Shown here in pieces: positions 26,107 to 34,273 of a stretch of 36,388 nucleotides of DNA. The stretch covers positions 83,412 through 119,799 of the forward strand of contig JAHDDW010000011.1 of assembly GCA_020629155.1 (NCBI GenBank), read 5' to 3'. The stretch comes from Acidimicrobiales bacterium (GTDB taxonomy: Bacteria; Actinomycetota; Acidimicrobiia; Acidimicrobiales; SZUA-35). The notes beneath the pieces are model-generated. The model made no database searches and was not told where the DNA came from. It was given only the letters and a program-made list of their open reading frames with translations. Numbering within the stretch: position 1 is the first letter of the stretch; each line of letters begins with the position of its first letter. Both the position numbers and the translations under genes were made by a program.

Positions 26107-27516
26107 ATGAAATTTAAAATTGCGGCGGCAGCAATAGCAATGACGGCAGTCATCGCTGGATCGTTTTTTATGGTGAGAAGCTCAGGGAAGGAAGCTATAA
26201 CAGCTTCTGATAACTCAACCACCACAGATTGGCGTGTGCCACAGCTTGAGGCAAGTGGCATTTCAATTCCTGAATCAACACAAACAAGTAGCCTCGCAAC
26301 AGATGCAGAGACTTCAGATATGACGTCTACGTCTTCGACCGACAAGACGTCGCAAGACACTTCAAAAAGCAACACATCGCTACAACCAGGCAGCCCTACG
26401 ACAACGCGTCCATCTTCGACTGATACGAAAACGACGACTGGCAACACAACTCGCCCTAATCAAACTACTGATAAAACAGTTACGACAACTAGGCCCACCA
26501 GTTCGAACCCAACTACCAGGCCTCCTCTACCTACACCAATCAACCAAACAGATGGCGGCCCTGTGAAAGCGCCTCAATGCGGTGCCTATTGGGGTGCCTA
26601 TGTTAACTCTCCAAGCCGAACGGGTGGGTCAAGCGCACCTGACAAATTGCGGGCACTTCAGATTGTTGAAAATAAATCTGGACGCACGTTCGATTTAGAT
26701 CACCAATTCTATCGTTGGGATGACTTTTTAGGAACTGGCAGCAGCAGCTACCACATTGATAACTACATCAAACCGACGATAAACCAGGGTCGCATACCTT
26801 TTATTTCGTGGAAACCTGTCATGAAAAACAATGACAACATTAGTTGGGCGAGCATTGCGAACGGCAGCCGCGACAATGTTATTAGGGAGAAAGCACGGAA
26901 AGTAAAATCAATTGGGTCACCAGTCATACTTGTTTTTGGACACGAAGCCGACTCACGCATCGGGGCTTTTCAGCCAGGCAAAACAGAAGGCGGCCATGTA
27001 AAGACAGACGCTGGCAGCGCGCAAGATTTCGCGAATGCTTACCGTCATGTCCATAATGTTTTCAGAGCCGAAGGTGTCACAAATGTCAGTTGGGCATGGG
27101 TGATGACCCGCGCACCATTTACCGCTACGGGCGAGCGTGCAGCAGACAACTTATACCCAGGTAACGAATATGTTGATATTGTTGGCATCGACCCGTACAA
27201 CTTCTTCCACGGCGGCCGCAACTGGGCGGAGATGGACGACCTTATGCAAGGGTTCACAAACTGGAACGAAACCCGCAAGACAAACAAGCCATGGATGATA
27301 GCTGAATGGGGCTCAGTCGAAGACCCAAACCAGACAGGCAGAAAAGCACAATGGCTGCGCAACGCTGCCGACTACTTTGAATCAGAGCCGAGACTCAAAT
27401 ACATCACACACTTCGACTCATACCCAGAATACAACTGGAAGATTGACACGAGTCCTTCTTCTGAAGCAGCATGGCGAGAAATTTCAAACAGACCATACTT
27501 TAAACAAGCCTGCTAA
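26107..27516 (+). CDS. Secreted/anchored GH26-like glycoside hydrolase
   Basis: This 469-residue protein has an N-terminal signal anchor (FKIAAAAIAMTAVIAGSFFM), a Thr/Ser/Lys/Pro-rich spacer at about 40-150, and a C-terminal (beta/alpha)8 domain starting CGAYWGAYV. FGHEAD gives the candidate acid/base E280 with H279 before it. IAEWGS gives the nucleophile E400. VSWAWVM and YVDIVGIDPYN are other GH26-type strands. GH26 enzymes cut beta-mannan or related glucans; the substrate is not decided by the sequence. The extended spacer would hold the enzyme off the cell. Confidence 0.82.
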   Translation: MKFKIAAAAIAMTAVIAGSFFMVRSSGKEAITASDNSTTTDWRVPQLEASGISIPESTQTSSLATDAETSDMTSTSSTDKTSQDTSKSNTSLQPGSPTTTRPSSTDTKTTTGNTTRPNQTTDKTVTTTRPTSSNPTTRPPLPTPINQTDGGPVKAPQCGAYWGAYVNSPSRTGGSSAPDKLRALQIVENKSGRTFDLDHQFYRWDDFLGTGSSSYHIDNYIKPTINQGRIPFISWKPVMKNNDNISWASIANGSRDNVIREKARKVKSIGSPVILVFGHEADSRIGAFQPGKTEGGHVKTDAGSAQDFANAYRHVHNVFRAEGVTNVSWAWVMTRAPFTATGERAADNLYPGNEYVDIVGIDPYNFFHGGRNWAEMDDLMQGFTNWNETRKTNKPWMIAEWGSVEDPNQTGRKAQWLRNAADYFESEPRLKYITHFDSYPEYNWKIDTSPSSEAAWREISNRPYFKQAC

Positions 27517-27637
27517 AGTTGACCCTTTAGAAAGGCTCAATGACAGATCAAAGACATCGCTGGTAACCGTTTAGAAAATGGGTCTAGCTGCTAAGCTTTT
27601 AACGTAGCACAAGCTATGCAACACAAAGAGAGCAGTT

Positions 27638-28117
27638 ATGACATCATCGGATGACCACGCACTTGTTGCCGCGTTACTAGGCAGACAACCACAGGGGGCT
27701 TTCAGCGTGGCAGTGCGTCGTAACGACAAGTCGCCTGTTGTGTTAAAAAACCACCCCATTCTTGATTCTGGCAGGCCGATGCCAACGTTGTATTGGCTTA
27801 TCGATAAAGCGTTAGTGAAAGAAGTCAGCCGACTAGAATCTCGCGGCACGATTGATGCAATTGAAGCCGACGTTGACGCCGACGAGCTAGCAGCAACACA
27901 TGCGACATATGAAAAAGAACGAGATGCGTTGATCCCTGCCAACCATGTTGGCCCTACCCCTTCTGGTGGCGTAGGCGGCACGAGGAAAGGCGTCAAATGC
28001 CTTCATGCTCACTATGGCTACTATCTAGTTGGCGGGCAAGACCCCGTCGGCGAATGGGTACACGCTCAGCTTCGCGATGCTGGCGTAGCATATGATCCGA
28101 GCAGGACAGCACAGTGA
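27638..28117 (+). CDS. DUF501 family protein
   Basis: This 159-residue protein has the DUF501 pattern: LLGRQPQGAFSVAVR, MPTLYWLIDKALVKEVSRLE, and GGVGGTRKGVKCLHAHYGYY, then LVGGQDPVGEWV. Function unknown. In actinobacteria it commonly lies between ftsB/eno and a Ppx/GppA gene; here the next gene, overlapping by four bases, is a Ppx/GppA remnant, which supports both calls. Confidence 0.9.
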   Translation: MTSSDDHALVAALLGRQPQGAFSVAVRRNDKSPVVLKNHPILDSGRPMPTLYWLIDKALVKEVSRLESRGTIDAIEADVDADELAATHATYEKERDALIPANHVGPTPSGGVGGTRKGVKCLHAHYGYYLVGGQDPVGEWVHAQLRDAGVAYDPSRTAQ

Positions 28118-28626
28118 CTGACACACTGCTATTTTCAATCGACGAGACTGAGACACGCATCTCATTCCCAACTAAGGCGTTGCCAGCCCACACCATGCCT
28201 ATAGGGTCAAAAACACTTACCGCTGACTATCTGCATGGCGATCCGCCAGCGGCGGCGGAACTTTCTGCGGCGCTTTCTATTGTTGAGCTTCACATCGATG
28301 ACCTTAAACGCGCCTTCGATGACTTTGCGGCCACACTTACTAGCTGCGACCTGCGAGGCGACAGCTTAATCGCGGATTTAGCGGCCATCGAAATAGGCAA
28401 TGATGCGTTTGCCTCTAACGAAACAAACTTTGTCTTCACAGCCGAAGCCGCAGAAGATGTGTTTCGGACATTAGCTACAGAAAACACACAAGATCGTGCG
28501 CACAACCCAGGGCTTCGACCTGATCGAGTTGGACATATAGTAGGCGCAGGCTGCATACTGGTTGAACTTTTCCGCCAATTAGCAATACCTGCTCTACATG
28601 TTGACATTGCGGCGGTCACAGCGTGA
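28114..28626 (+). CDS. Half-length Ppx/GppA-like protein (C-terminal half only)
   Basis: This 170-residue protein resembles the C-terminal half of the Ppx/GppA actin-like fold: an N-terminal strand then KTLTADYLHGDPPAAAELSA (family: RLTE-x-H-DPP), a middle helix region, and LRPDRVGHIVGAGCILVELF (family: R-x-D-V-I-x-G-G-A-x-x-L). Full-length homologues are about 310 residues. The N-terminal half with the catalytic glutamate and first nucleotide/phosphate loop is absent. The second loop (normally GLAGT) is altered (ADLAAIEIGNDAF). Exopolyphosphatase or (p)ppGpp hydrolase activity is therefore unlikely. GTG start overlaps DUF501 by four bases. Confidence 0.7.
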   Translation: MTDTLLFSIDETETRISFPTKALPAHTMPIGSKTLTADYLHGDPPAAAELSAALSIVELHIDDLKRAFDDFAATLTSCDLRGDSLIADLAAIEIGNDAFASNETNFVFTAEAAEDVFRTLATENTQDRAHNPGLRPDRVGHIVGAGCILVELFRQLAIPALHVDIAAVTA

Positions 28627-29216
28627 AAAACTGGGTTTTGTTTGGACGCAGGATACTTTTGCGTCCAATAACACTGAGCGATTATGGCCAGTGGGCTGAA
28701 GTGCGGACAAGAAACGGAGAATGGCTAACTAAATGGGAGCCGACCAAACCAGCAGGGCTGCCTAACTTTATTGGCGATCGAAGCGCATTTGCGTTACGCT
28801 GCAACGCTCGTGAACGTGACTGGAACCTCGACATTGCCTATAGTTTCGGCATATTTCTCGACGGTAACTTTATTGGCGAAATCAATATGAACTCGGTGCA
28901 GCGCGGGCCATTCCAAAGCGCATACGTAGGGTATTGGATAGACAAAAAACACGCAGGCAACGGCTACGTCCCTGAAAGTTTAGTGCTGACTTTACAGTTT
29001 GCTTTTGAGGAGAAAAAGTTGCATCGCATGCAAGTTTCGATGCTGCCACGCAACGAGTCCTCCATCAGAGTGGTCGAAAAGCTGGGTTTGCGCAACGAAG
29101 GACTGGCGCAGAGCTACCTCGAAATAAATGGGGTGTGGGAAGACCATTATCGTTATGCCATGTTAGAAGAGGAATGGTTCACCAGGCGAGATGAATTGCT
29201 AGCAGCCTGGCTTTAG
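28623..29216 (+). CDS. GNAT acetyltransferase, RimJ-like
   Basis: This 197-residue protein has the GNAT layout: RRILLRPITLSDYGQWAEVR at the start, strands (IGEINMNSV; AYVGYWID), the acetyl-CoA loop KKHAGNGYVPESLVLTLQFA, and KLHRMQVSMLPRNESSIRVV with EKLGLRNEG, typical of RimJ/RimL N-terminal acetyltransferases of ribosomal proteins. The target is unknown. GTG start overlaps the preceding gene by four bases, so all three genes are translationally coupled. Confidence 0.85.
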   Translation: MKNWVLFGRRILLRPITLSDYGQWAEVRTRNGEWLTKWEPTKPAGLPNFIGDRSAFALRCNARERDWNLDIAYSFGIFLDGNFIGEINMNSVQRGPFQSAYVGYWIDKKHAGNGYVPESLVLTLQFAFEEKKLHRMQVSMLPRNESSIRVVEKLGLRNEGLAQSYLEINGVWEDHYRYAMLEEEWFTRRDELLAAWL

Positions 29217-29308
29217 CAGAGCACCCTACATCGTTTCTAGCATATAGCGACCCCAAGCAATGAGTCTAGAAAAGCAATAAAAAGACATGGCCTGACGGAA
29301 TATACCCT

Positions 29309-29314
29309 TATCCT
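29309..29314 (+). promoter_or_regulatory. -10 box of maf (leaderless)
   Basis: TATCCT is followed by seven bases and the maf ATG at 29322. No ribosome site. Confidence 0.35.
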
Positions 29315-29321
29315 GGATTAG

Positions 29322-29963
29322 ATGGCACCAAGAAAAAATATAACGGTTGTGCTGGCTTCTGCTTCACCACGACGAAAAGACCTTCTCGCTAGGCTGGCCA
29401 TTACGCCTACGATCATCCCAGCTAATATCGACGAGAAAGAACTGCCTGGCGAAACCTCGATCGAACTAGTGCAACGGCTTGCTAGCGAAAAAGCAAGTCA
29501 TGTGTACGCTCAACTGGCAGAACATGACAAGACGCTGGTGATAGGCGCTGACACAATCGTCGATCTTGACGGCCAGGTTTTGGGGAAACCAACCGACGCT
29601 AACCACGCTGAAGAAATGCTTTTTGCGTTACAGGGTCGATCACACACTGTTTATTCAGGGGTCGCTATCTGTTATCAGCAACAAACATTTGCTGCATACG
29701 CCGAAACGAAGGTAACAATGCGCTCGGCAACTCGAAACGAACTGCGAAACTATGTTGCCCTGGGCGAGTCGTTTGACAAAGCTGGAGCATGCTGCGCGCA
29801 AGGTTTCGGTGGCCTCTGGATCGACCATTTTGAAGGGTCATACCAAAATGTTTTAGGCCTTCCATTACAAACCCTTGACACGCTCTGCCATACCGTTGGT
29901 CTACCACTACTGTCATTAACTGACGCAACTAATGTAAACGATTTCGAGGCAGAAATCTCATGA
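29322..29963 (+). CDS. maf: Maf/Ham1-type nucleoside triphosphate pyrophosphatase
   Basis: This 213-residue protein has the Maf motifs SASPRRKDLL at 13-22, GADTIVDLDGQVLGKP at 75-90, and GRSHTVYSGVAI at 105-116. It hydrolyses dTTP/UTP or modified nucleotides to the monophosphate. It overlaps the next gene by four bases. Confidence 0.92.
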   Translation: MAPRKNITVVLASASPRRKDLLARLAITPTIIPANIDEKELPGETSIELVQRLASEKASHVYAQLAEHDKTLVIGADTIVDLDGQVLGKPTDANHAEEMLFALQGRSHTVYSGVAICYQQQTFAAYAETKVTMRSATRNELRNYVALGESFDKAGACCAQGFGGLWIDHFEGSYQNVLGLPLQTLDTLCHTVGLPLLSLTDATNVNDFEAEIS

Positions 29964-31039
29964 AATTCAACGCCCCTATAACCGAAGAGTACTGGCTAGG
30001 GGAACCCGCTGTTGAAACCGACGAGCCTTCATCAATCAAAAAAAATATTCTACGAAGTCTAGCCCTTTTTATTTTTCTAGGCATAGCCTTTTTCCTAACA
30101 CGTGAACGTCTAGTCGACGTTTTTGCTTCTGCCCCCAGGGTGCGGCAGATCCCGTTCATGTGGCTTGCGCTGGTTTTCATTTGTGAATTTCTAAGTTTCG
30201 CATCGCTGTGGTGGCTTTTTAAAGCGGTGCTTCCAAAGGTTTCTTGGGGCGTTATCATCGTGAGCCAGCTTGTGTCAAATGCGGCAAGTCGTGTCATTCC
30301 AGGTGGAGCGGCAACAGGCGGAGCCGTGCAATTTCACATGATGTCGGCTGCTGGCGTCAAAACAAGTGAAGCTGCTGGAGCACTAGGGGCAAGCACCGTT
30401 TTGACGATGATAGCGTTGCTTGCCGTGCCGACTTTCGCTGGCATAGCGTCGCTCTTTTTTGAACCTTTATCAGGGTTGTTCGCGACGGCAGCTATTACGT
30501 GCGGCATCGTGTTCGCTTTTTTCGTGCTCTTGCTCCTTATGACGGTTTTCTCAACGAAACCTCTTTTGTGGTTAGGGCGAGGCGTCGACGGAGTATGCGA
30601 CTTCTTCTGTCGCCTTCTCGGCAAGCAGTGGCAACGCGACGAGAACCGTTTGATAACAGAACGTGACCGACTCGGCGAAGTTCTCGAATCTAACTGGCAG
30701 GGAGCACTGCTTGGTTCGCTTGGCAAATGGGGTTTTGACTGCTTGGTCCTTATTGTTATAATTCGCGCTCTTGACCCAGAGCCACGGTTTGGATTTATTC
30801 TACTTGCCTATTCAGCGACGGCTATTTTGACGATGATCCCTTTAACACCTGGCGGTTTCGGCTTCGTCGAAGTTGGGCTTGCAAACATGTTAGAAAGCAT
30901 CGGTGTGGCTTCCTCAAGTGCGGAACTTGCAGTGTTTGTGTATCGTCTTGTTTCATTCTGGTTTCCTATCGCAGCTGGGCTTATCGCCTGGGGGTTCTAT
31001 AAACGGGTGAATGAAGCACATTTGCGAATCACAACATAA
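29960..31039 (+). CDS. UPF0104/lysyl-PG-synthase-like membrane protein
   Basis: This 359-residue protein has about eight membrane helices and the family block ASRVIPGGAATGGAVQFHMM (P-x-G-x-x-G). A second conserved motif, MIPLTPGGFGFVEVGLANML, follows near 290-310. These proteins resemble the membrane part of MprF and the YbhN family, which may flip lipids or lipid-linked intermediates. There is no synthase domain, so lysylation is not expected. Start overlaps maf by four bases. Confidence 0.85.
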   Translation: MKFNAPITEEYWLGEPAVETDEPSSIKKNILRSLALFIFLGIAFFLTRERLVDVFASAPRVRQIPFMWLALVFICEFLSFASLWWLFKAVLPKVSWGVIIVSQLVSNAASRVIPGGAATGGAVQFHMMSAAGVKTSEAAGALGASTVLTMIALLAVPTFAGIASLFFEPLSGLFATAAITCGIVFAFFVLLLLMTVFSTKPLLWLGRGVDGVCDFFCRLLGKQWQRDENRLITERDRLGEVLESNWQGALLGSLGKWGFDCLVLIVIIRALDPEPRFGFILLAYSATAILTMIPLTPGGFGFVEVGLANMLESIGVASSSAELAVFVYRLVSFWFPIAAGLIAWGFYKRVNEAHLRITT

Positions 31040-31235
31040 GCAGGTGCATCGTTCGGCTTCTCAACTATGAGAGACGGGTTTCAGCGATATGATTATCAGT
31101 TTGTGCACGTCTTTTTAAGCCACAACTAGGACGGTCTTCAAATTGGCTAGGTTTTTGGCCTATTCGACTAGATATTTGTTCCTTACGCCTAATTTTTGTG
31201 TTCAAGTTAAGCCATACTATGATTAGGTGATTTGA

Positions 31236-31688
31236 ATGGCGGTTCAGATGGCACAAAACGATGCCAAGTCTCAAGGAATATCAAAACAAAATTTTATCAT
31301 TGTGGCGGTCGTCGGTTCGCTGCTTCTTTTGACGGTCGTACGGTTCGCTGTTATCAGCAACTTTGACTCTTTCTCGACTCGTTATGCCTGCATTAACCAT
31401 GTCCGAGGGTTAAATGATGAAGCCGCAGCTCAACTTGACGAGACCCAAAACCCGGAGGATGTTGTTACCTGGCGTGTACTTGGCCATGTACGATCTAACA
31501 AGCTTGGGATTCTGAATCGTGATTCCGCTTCATGCAAAATCGCTCCAAGCGTTGGCGAGGTTGAAGATATTGCAATGGGTGACGTGAACACAGGCAGGTT
31601 CTATGGTTTTAGCAAATTGGCTGGCGTTGTACTGCAAATAGGTCTAGTCGGCGCTTTCGTTCGTTGGCTCAAATATCGACTTGGATAA
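31236..31688 (+). CDS. Two-helix membrane protein, unknown
   Basis: This 150-residue protein has a membrane helix at about 20-40 (FIIVAVVGSLLLLTVVRFAV), an extracytoplasmic loop of about 85 residues containing two cysteines (YACINH and SCKIAPSV), and a second helix near the end (FSKLAGVVLQIGLVGAFV) followed by RWLKYRLG. The cysteines could form a disulphide. AGGTGA before the ATG is a usable ribosome site. No family recognised. It is the last chromosomal gene before the integrated element. Confidence 0.65.
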   Translation: MAVQMAQNDAKSQGISKQNFIIVAVVGSLLLLTVVRFAVISNFDSFSTRYACINHVRGLNDEAAAQLDETQNPEDVVTWRVLGHVRSNKLGILNRDSASCKIAPSVGEVEDIAMGDVNTGRFYGFSKLAGVVLQIGLVGAFVRWLKYRLG

Positions 31689-31725
31689 CATATTCATCTC
31701 TGGCGTATGATCCTGAGCTTAATTG

Positions 31726-31756
31726 TTGACAAATTCATGTGTCGACTAGCAATAAT
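31726..31756 (+). promoter_or_regulatory. Promoter of tRNA-Leu
   Basis: TTGACA at 31726-31731 is a perfect -35. AATAAT at 31751-31756 with a 19-base spacer is the best -10. The tRNA begins 24 bases downstream of the -10. Confidence 0.5.
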
Positions 31757-31780
31757 TCAGATAACTTAGAGTAGTGCCTC

Positions 31781-31866
31781 GCCCGGGTGGCGGAATTGGC
31801 AGACGCAGAGGGCTTAAACCCCTCGGAAGGTAAAACTTCGTATGGGTTCAAGTCCCATCCCGGGCA
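31781..31866 (+). tRNA. tRNA-Leu(UAA)
   Basis: The acceptor stem GCCCGGG (31781-31787) pairs with CCCGGGC (31859-31865). The anticodon stem-loop reads GAGGG-CTTAAAC-CCCTC, giving anticodon TAA. A long variable arm follows (CGGAAGGTAAAACTTCG), as expected for tRNA-Leu, then the T-loop GGTTCAAGTCC. The discriminator is A and CCA is not encoded. The gene marks the left boundary of an integrated element. Confidence 0.97.
31844..31866 (+). other. Candidate attL core in the tRNA-Leu 3' end
   Basis: The 3' part of the tRNA (T-arm and acceptor strand) is the usual integration target for such integrases, and the integrase starts about 110 bases downstream. The exact core needs the right-end copy, which is not in this window. 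Confidence 0.45.
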
Positions 31867-31920
31867 CACCCTCACCAGGGAAAACGCTACAAAACGTTGA
31901 CTGGTTGGGACGTGCGAAAC

Positions 31921-31960
31921 GCACACAAAATAGGTCGGCGCACACAAAACGCACACAAGT
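31921..31960 (+). repeat. Three GCACACAA direct repeats before the integrase
   Basis: GCACACAA begins at 31921, 31940 and 31951; the first two copies extend to GCACACAAAA. They lie between the tRNA end and the integrase start, where arm-type integrase or Xis sites would be expected. The last copy lies just upstream of the TAGAGT -10. Confidence 0.7.
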
Positions 31961-31975
31961 GCTAGAGTTTTGTGT

Positions 31976-33127
31976 ATGGCTAGAGGGTCGATCTACAAAC
32001 GGAACAGCGGGTATGGCTACGTTGTCGATCTCGGTCCCGACCCAGCGACGGGTAAACGGCGTCAAACGTATAAGCAGGGTTTTCGCACTAAACGTGAGGT
32101 GGAGGCAGCTTTGGAGAAAGCTTTGGCTGCTATTCGTGACGGCACTGTTGTGTCGAAGGACTCCGTAACGGTGGCGACGTATCTTGGGCAGTGGTTGGAG
32201 CAGCAAGAGAACCAGTTGAAAGCCACTACGTGGTCTAGCTATAAAGTCGCTGCTGAACGGATCAATCGGTTCATTGGTAAACGTAAATTACAGGCGTTGA
32301 CGACGGCAGATATTGAGAAGTTCTATGCCGACTTATCGGCTCGGGGCGCTAAGTCAGGTGGGCCGTTAGCGGCGAAGACTGTTCGTAACTCGCATATTGT
32401 GTTGCGTAAAGCTCTGGCCGATGGGGTGCGGCTGGGTGTTATGACTCGCAATGTGGCAGCTTCTGCGAAGCCACCTCGATCAACGCCAACTAAGCACGAA
32501 ACGTGGAGCGGCGACCAACTAGCTGAATTTTTCGCTTCGATCGTTGAAGATCGACTGTACGCCGCTTTCGTTTTGGCGGCGACGACGGGGATGCGTCGTG
32601 GCGAGGTTATGGGTGTTCGTTGGAGTGATATCGATTTCGATTCGAACATGTTGAGCATCGTGCAGACGATCACGACGGTTGATTACAGGCCAGTGGTTTC
32701 GACGCCGAAAACTAAGCGAAGTCGTCGAGTCGTTTTTCTGGATGAGCAAACTATTGGCGTGTTGAAAGCTCATCGAACGGCGCAACGCAAAGAGAAGAAT
32801 GCTGCTGGGGAAGATTGGGACAACAGCCATGACCTGATCTTTCGTGACGAGTTAGGCAGCCTCGTCAATCCTGACTGGTTCTCAACCGACTTCGCTCGCA
32901 AAGTACGCCAATCAGGTCTACCGAAAATACGGTTGCACGATCTACGCCACTCATATGCGACGCTAGCTCTAAAAGCCGGGATGCATCCCAAAGTCGTTTC
33001 AGAACGTCTAGGTCACGCCAGTGTCGGAATCACTCTCGATCTCTACTCACACGTCACCCCAGCGATAGCCAAAGAAGCTGCTGACGTAGTCGCATCAAAA
33101 ATCTTTGACAGCTCAGAACTAACATGA
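31976..33127 (+). CDS. int: Tyrosine recombinase integrase of the element
   Basis: This 383-residue protein has an N-terminal arm-binding domain (MARGSIYKRNSGYGYVVDLG, 1-50), a SAM-like core-binding domain (about 65-165), and the catalytic domain: R207 in TTGMRRGE, a lysine in STPKTKRSRRV, H321 and R324 in HDLRHSYATL, H347 in LGHAS and nucleophile Y357 in LYSHV. All catalytic residues are present, so integration and excision may be active. TAGAGT seven bases before ATG 31976 favours that start and a leaderless mRNA; GTG two codons earlier is an alternative. Confidence 0.95.
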   Translation: MARGSIYKRNSGYGYVVDLGPDPATGKRRQTYKQGFRTKREVEAALEKALAAIRDGTVVSKDSVTVATYLGQWLEQQENQLKATTWSSYKVAAERINRFIGKRKLQALTTADIEKFYADLSARGAKSGGPLAAKTVRNSHIVLRKALADGVRLGVMTRNVAASAKPPRSTPTKHETWSGDQLAEFFASIVEDRLYAAFVLAATTGMRRGEVMGVRWSDIDFDSNMLSIVQTITTVDYRPVVSTPKTKRSRRVVFLDEQTIGVLKAHRTAQRKEKNAAGEDWDNSHDLIFRDELGSLVNPDWFSTDFARKVRQSGLPKIRLHDLRHSYATLALKAGMHPKVVSERLGHASVGITLDLYSHVTPAIAKEAADVVASKIFDSSELT

Positions 33128-33242
33128 GTTGTTTGCAACAAGTGTTCCTTAGGTCAAGCCTCGTACATTGGTGAGATGTTGCAGAAAAAAGCAATCTTTA
33201 GCGAAGCACGAATCGTCGAGTTTAAGGTTTTGGCGCATGTTC

Positions 33243-33845
33243 TCACAGTTGTAGGAGTATGACGTCGAGAACAACTATCGCTAGAGCGAAACCAGTAACG
33301 ACAACTAGCTCACGCCTCAGGCTCTCAAAATCAACACGGACATCGAGGGGGTTGTCTACTTCCCCGTTGGAAGAATGCAATGTCAATGCCGTAATAGAAA
33401 TAGGTAGGAGTGTGCCGAATATTAGGCCGGAAGGGTCTGGTAAAAGTAGGAAAATTACGAAGGCTGGCCCAAATACGAATACGGATACCGCTACGAAGGT
33501 CCCAGTGATTGAATCTCCAAGGTCACCTCTACCATCGAACTTTTCTTTGACCAGTTTAGTGTTGGCTCTAACGTACGATCCAGCATAAACCCCGATTATT
33601 GTCAACCCATGAGCCTCAAGATCAGATATGTCTAGACCAGCAAAATCAACCCAACCGAAAAGAAGGTCTGAGATCCGTTCGACGGTGTGTTTCCAGGAAT
33701 CTATCCAATCTTTGAGACTGCTTCTAAACGCTCGGGCGTCATCTATAACCGAAACCAATCCGAGAGTGCTGAGTCCTAACCCGATAAGCCTTCGGATAAA
33801 CATTTCGTTTTTGTTTGAGGTCGTTGTTTCGGTCACGCTGGCCAT
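33243..33845 (-). CDS. Element membrane protein, unknown
   Basis: This 200-residue protein has four or so hydrophobic segments (LIGLGLSTLGLVSVI, LTIIGVYAGSYVRAN, FVAVSVFVFGPAFVIFLLLP, LVVVTGFALAIVVLDVILLQ). A soluble stretch with aromatic and charged residues (SLKDWIDSWKHTVERISDLL) follows the first, and a charged loop (EVDNPLDVRVDFESLRREL) precedes the last. No family is recognised. It lies between int and the xis gene, convergent with int. Confidence 0.6.
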   Translation of the reverse strand: MASVTETTTSNKNEMFIRRLIGLGLSTLGLVSVIDDARAFRSSLKDWIDSWKHTVERISDLLFGWVDFAGLDISDLEAHGLTIIGVYAGSYVRANTKLVKEKFDGRGDLGDSITGTFVAVSVFVFGPAFVIFLLLPDPSGLIFGTLLPISITALTLHSSNGEVDNPLDVRVDFESLRRELVVVTGFALAIVVLDVILLQL

Positions 33846-33940
33846 TTCGTTCGAGACCTTTCAGGCTAACCTGCAGCACCCAAGCAGAACAAGTCGGTCT
33901 TTCTGCCACGTAAAGGGGGCTTCTCAGATTTTCGGAGTTC

Positions 33941-34138
33941 TCAGTTGTCCTGGTTCGACAGTAATTCGTCGATAAATCGTTTGGGGACGACTACTCTTCG
34001 GCGGAATCGCAGCGATGGAATCTCACCAGATTTTATGCAGGCATACGCTGTGGATCGGCTTATGCCAAGTACAGCTGCCGCTTCGTCAACAGTGTAAGTT
34101 CGACGAACAATGTCAGGCGATGATGTTACGTTACTCAT
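33941..34138 (-). CDS. xis: Xis-like excisionase / HTH_17 protein
   Basis: This 65-residue protein has the MerR-like helix-turn-helix of excisionases (RTYTVDEAAAVLGISRSTAY, then IKSGEIPSLRFRRRVVVPKR). Xis proteins bend attachment DNA and direct integrase to excision. AAGGAGGTGA eight bases before the ATG is a near-perfect ribosome site, overlapping the stop of the 39-residue ORF upstream. It closes the transfer operon. Confidence 0.85.
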   Translation of the reverse strand: MSNVTSSPDIVRRTYTVDEAAAVLGISRSTAYACIKSGEIPSLRFRRRVVVPKRFIDELLSNQDN

Positions 34139-34153
34139 GGCAATTCACCTCCT

Positions 34154-34273
34154 TCAGAAGATCGTGTGGGTTATCGCCAATAATGTGACGGTTCGGATGG
34201 TGTGGTCGACGGAGGGGAAGAACCAGCGGAAAACGCCGCTAGCGATTCGGCTGATGGTTCGTTGTAGGCTCAT
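34154..34273 (-). CDS. 39-aa ORF coupled to the FtsK-like gene
   Basis: ATG at 34273 overlaps the FtsK-like stop by four bases (ATGA). The 39-codon frame has a basic/aromatic N-terminal half (SLQRTISRIASGVFRWFFPS) and a hydrophobic C-terminal half (TIRTVTLLAITHTIF). The stop overlaps the strong ribosome site of xis. The exact packing between two real genes supports it as a real microprotein. Small proteins next to TraSA genes in related elements (SpdA/SpdB class) aid spread; identity here is not shown. Confidence 0.6.
   Translation of the reverse strand: MSLQRTISRIASGVFRWFFPSVDHTIRTVTLLAITHTIF

Noticed and set aside
31040-31235. Possible sRNA or riboswitch in the 196-base gap before the last chromosomal gene
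   Set aside because: No long stem or recognised motif was found; only a tiny CTC/GAG hairpin and AT-rich sequence.
33129-33145. Short inverted repeat after int (TTGTT/AACAA)
   Set aside because: The five-base AT-rich arms are too weak, with no T run, to call a terminator.
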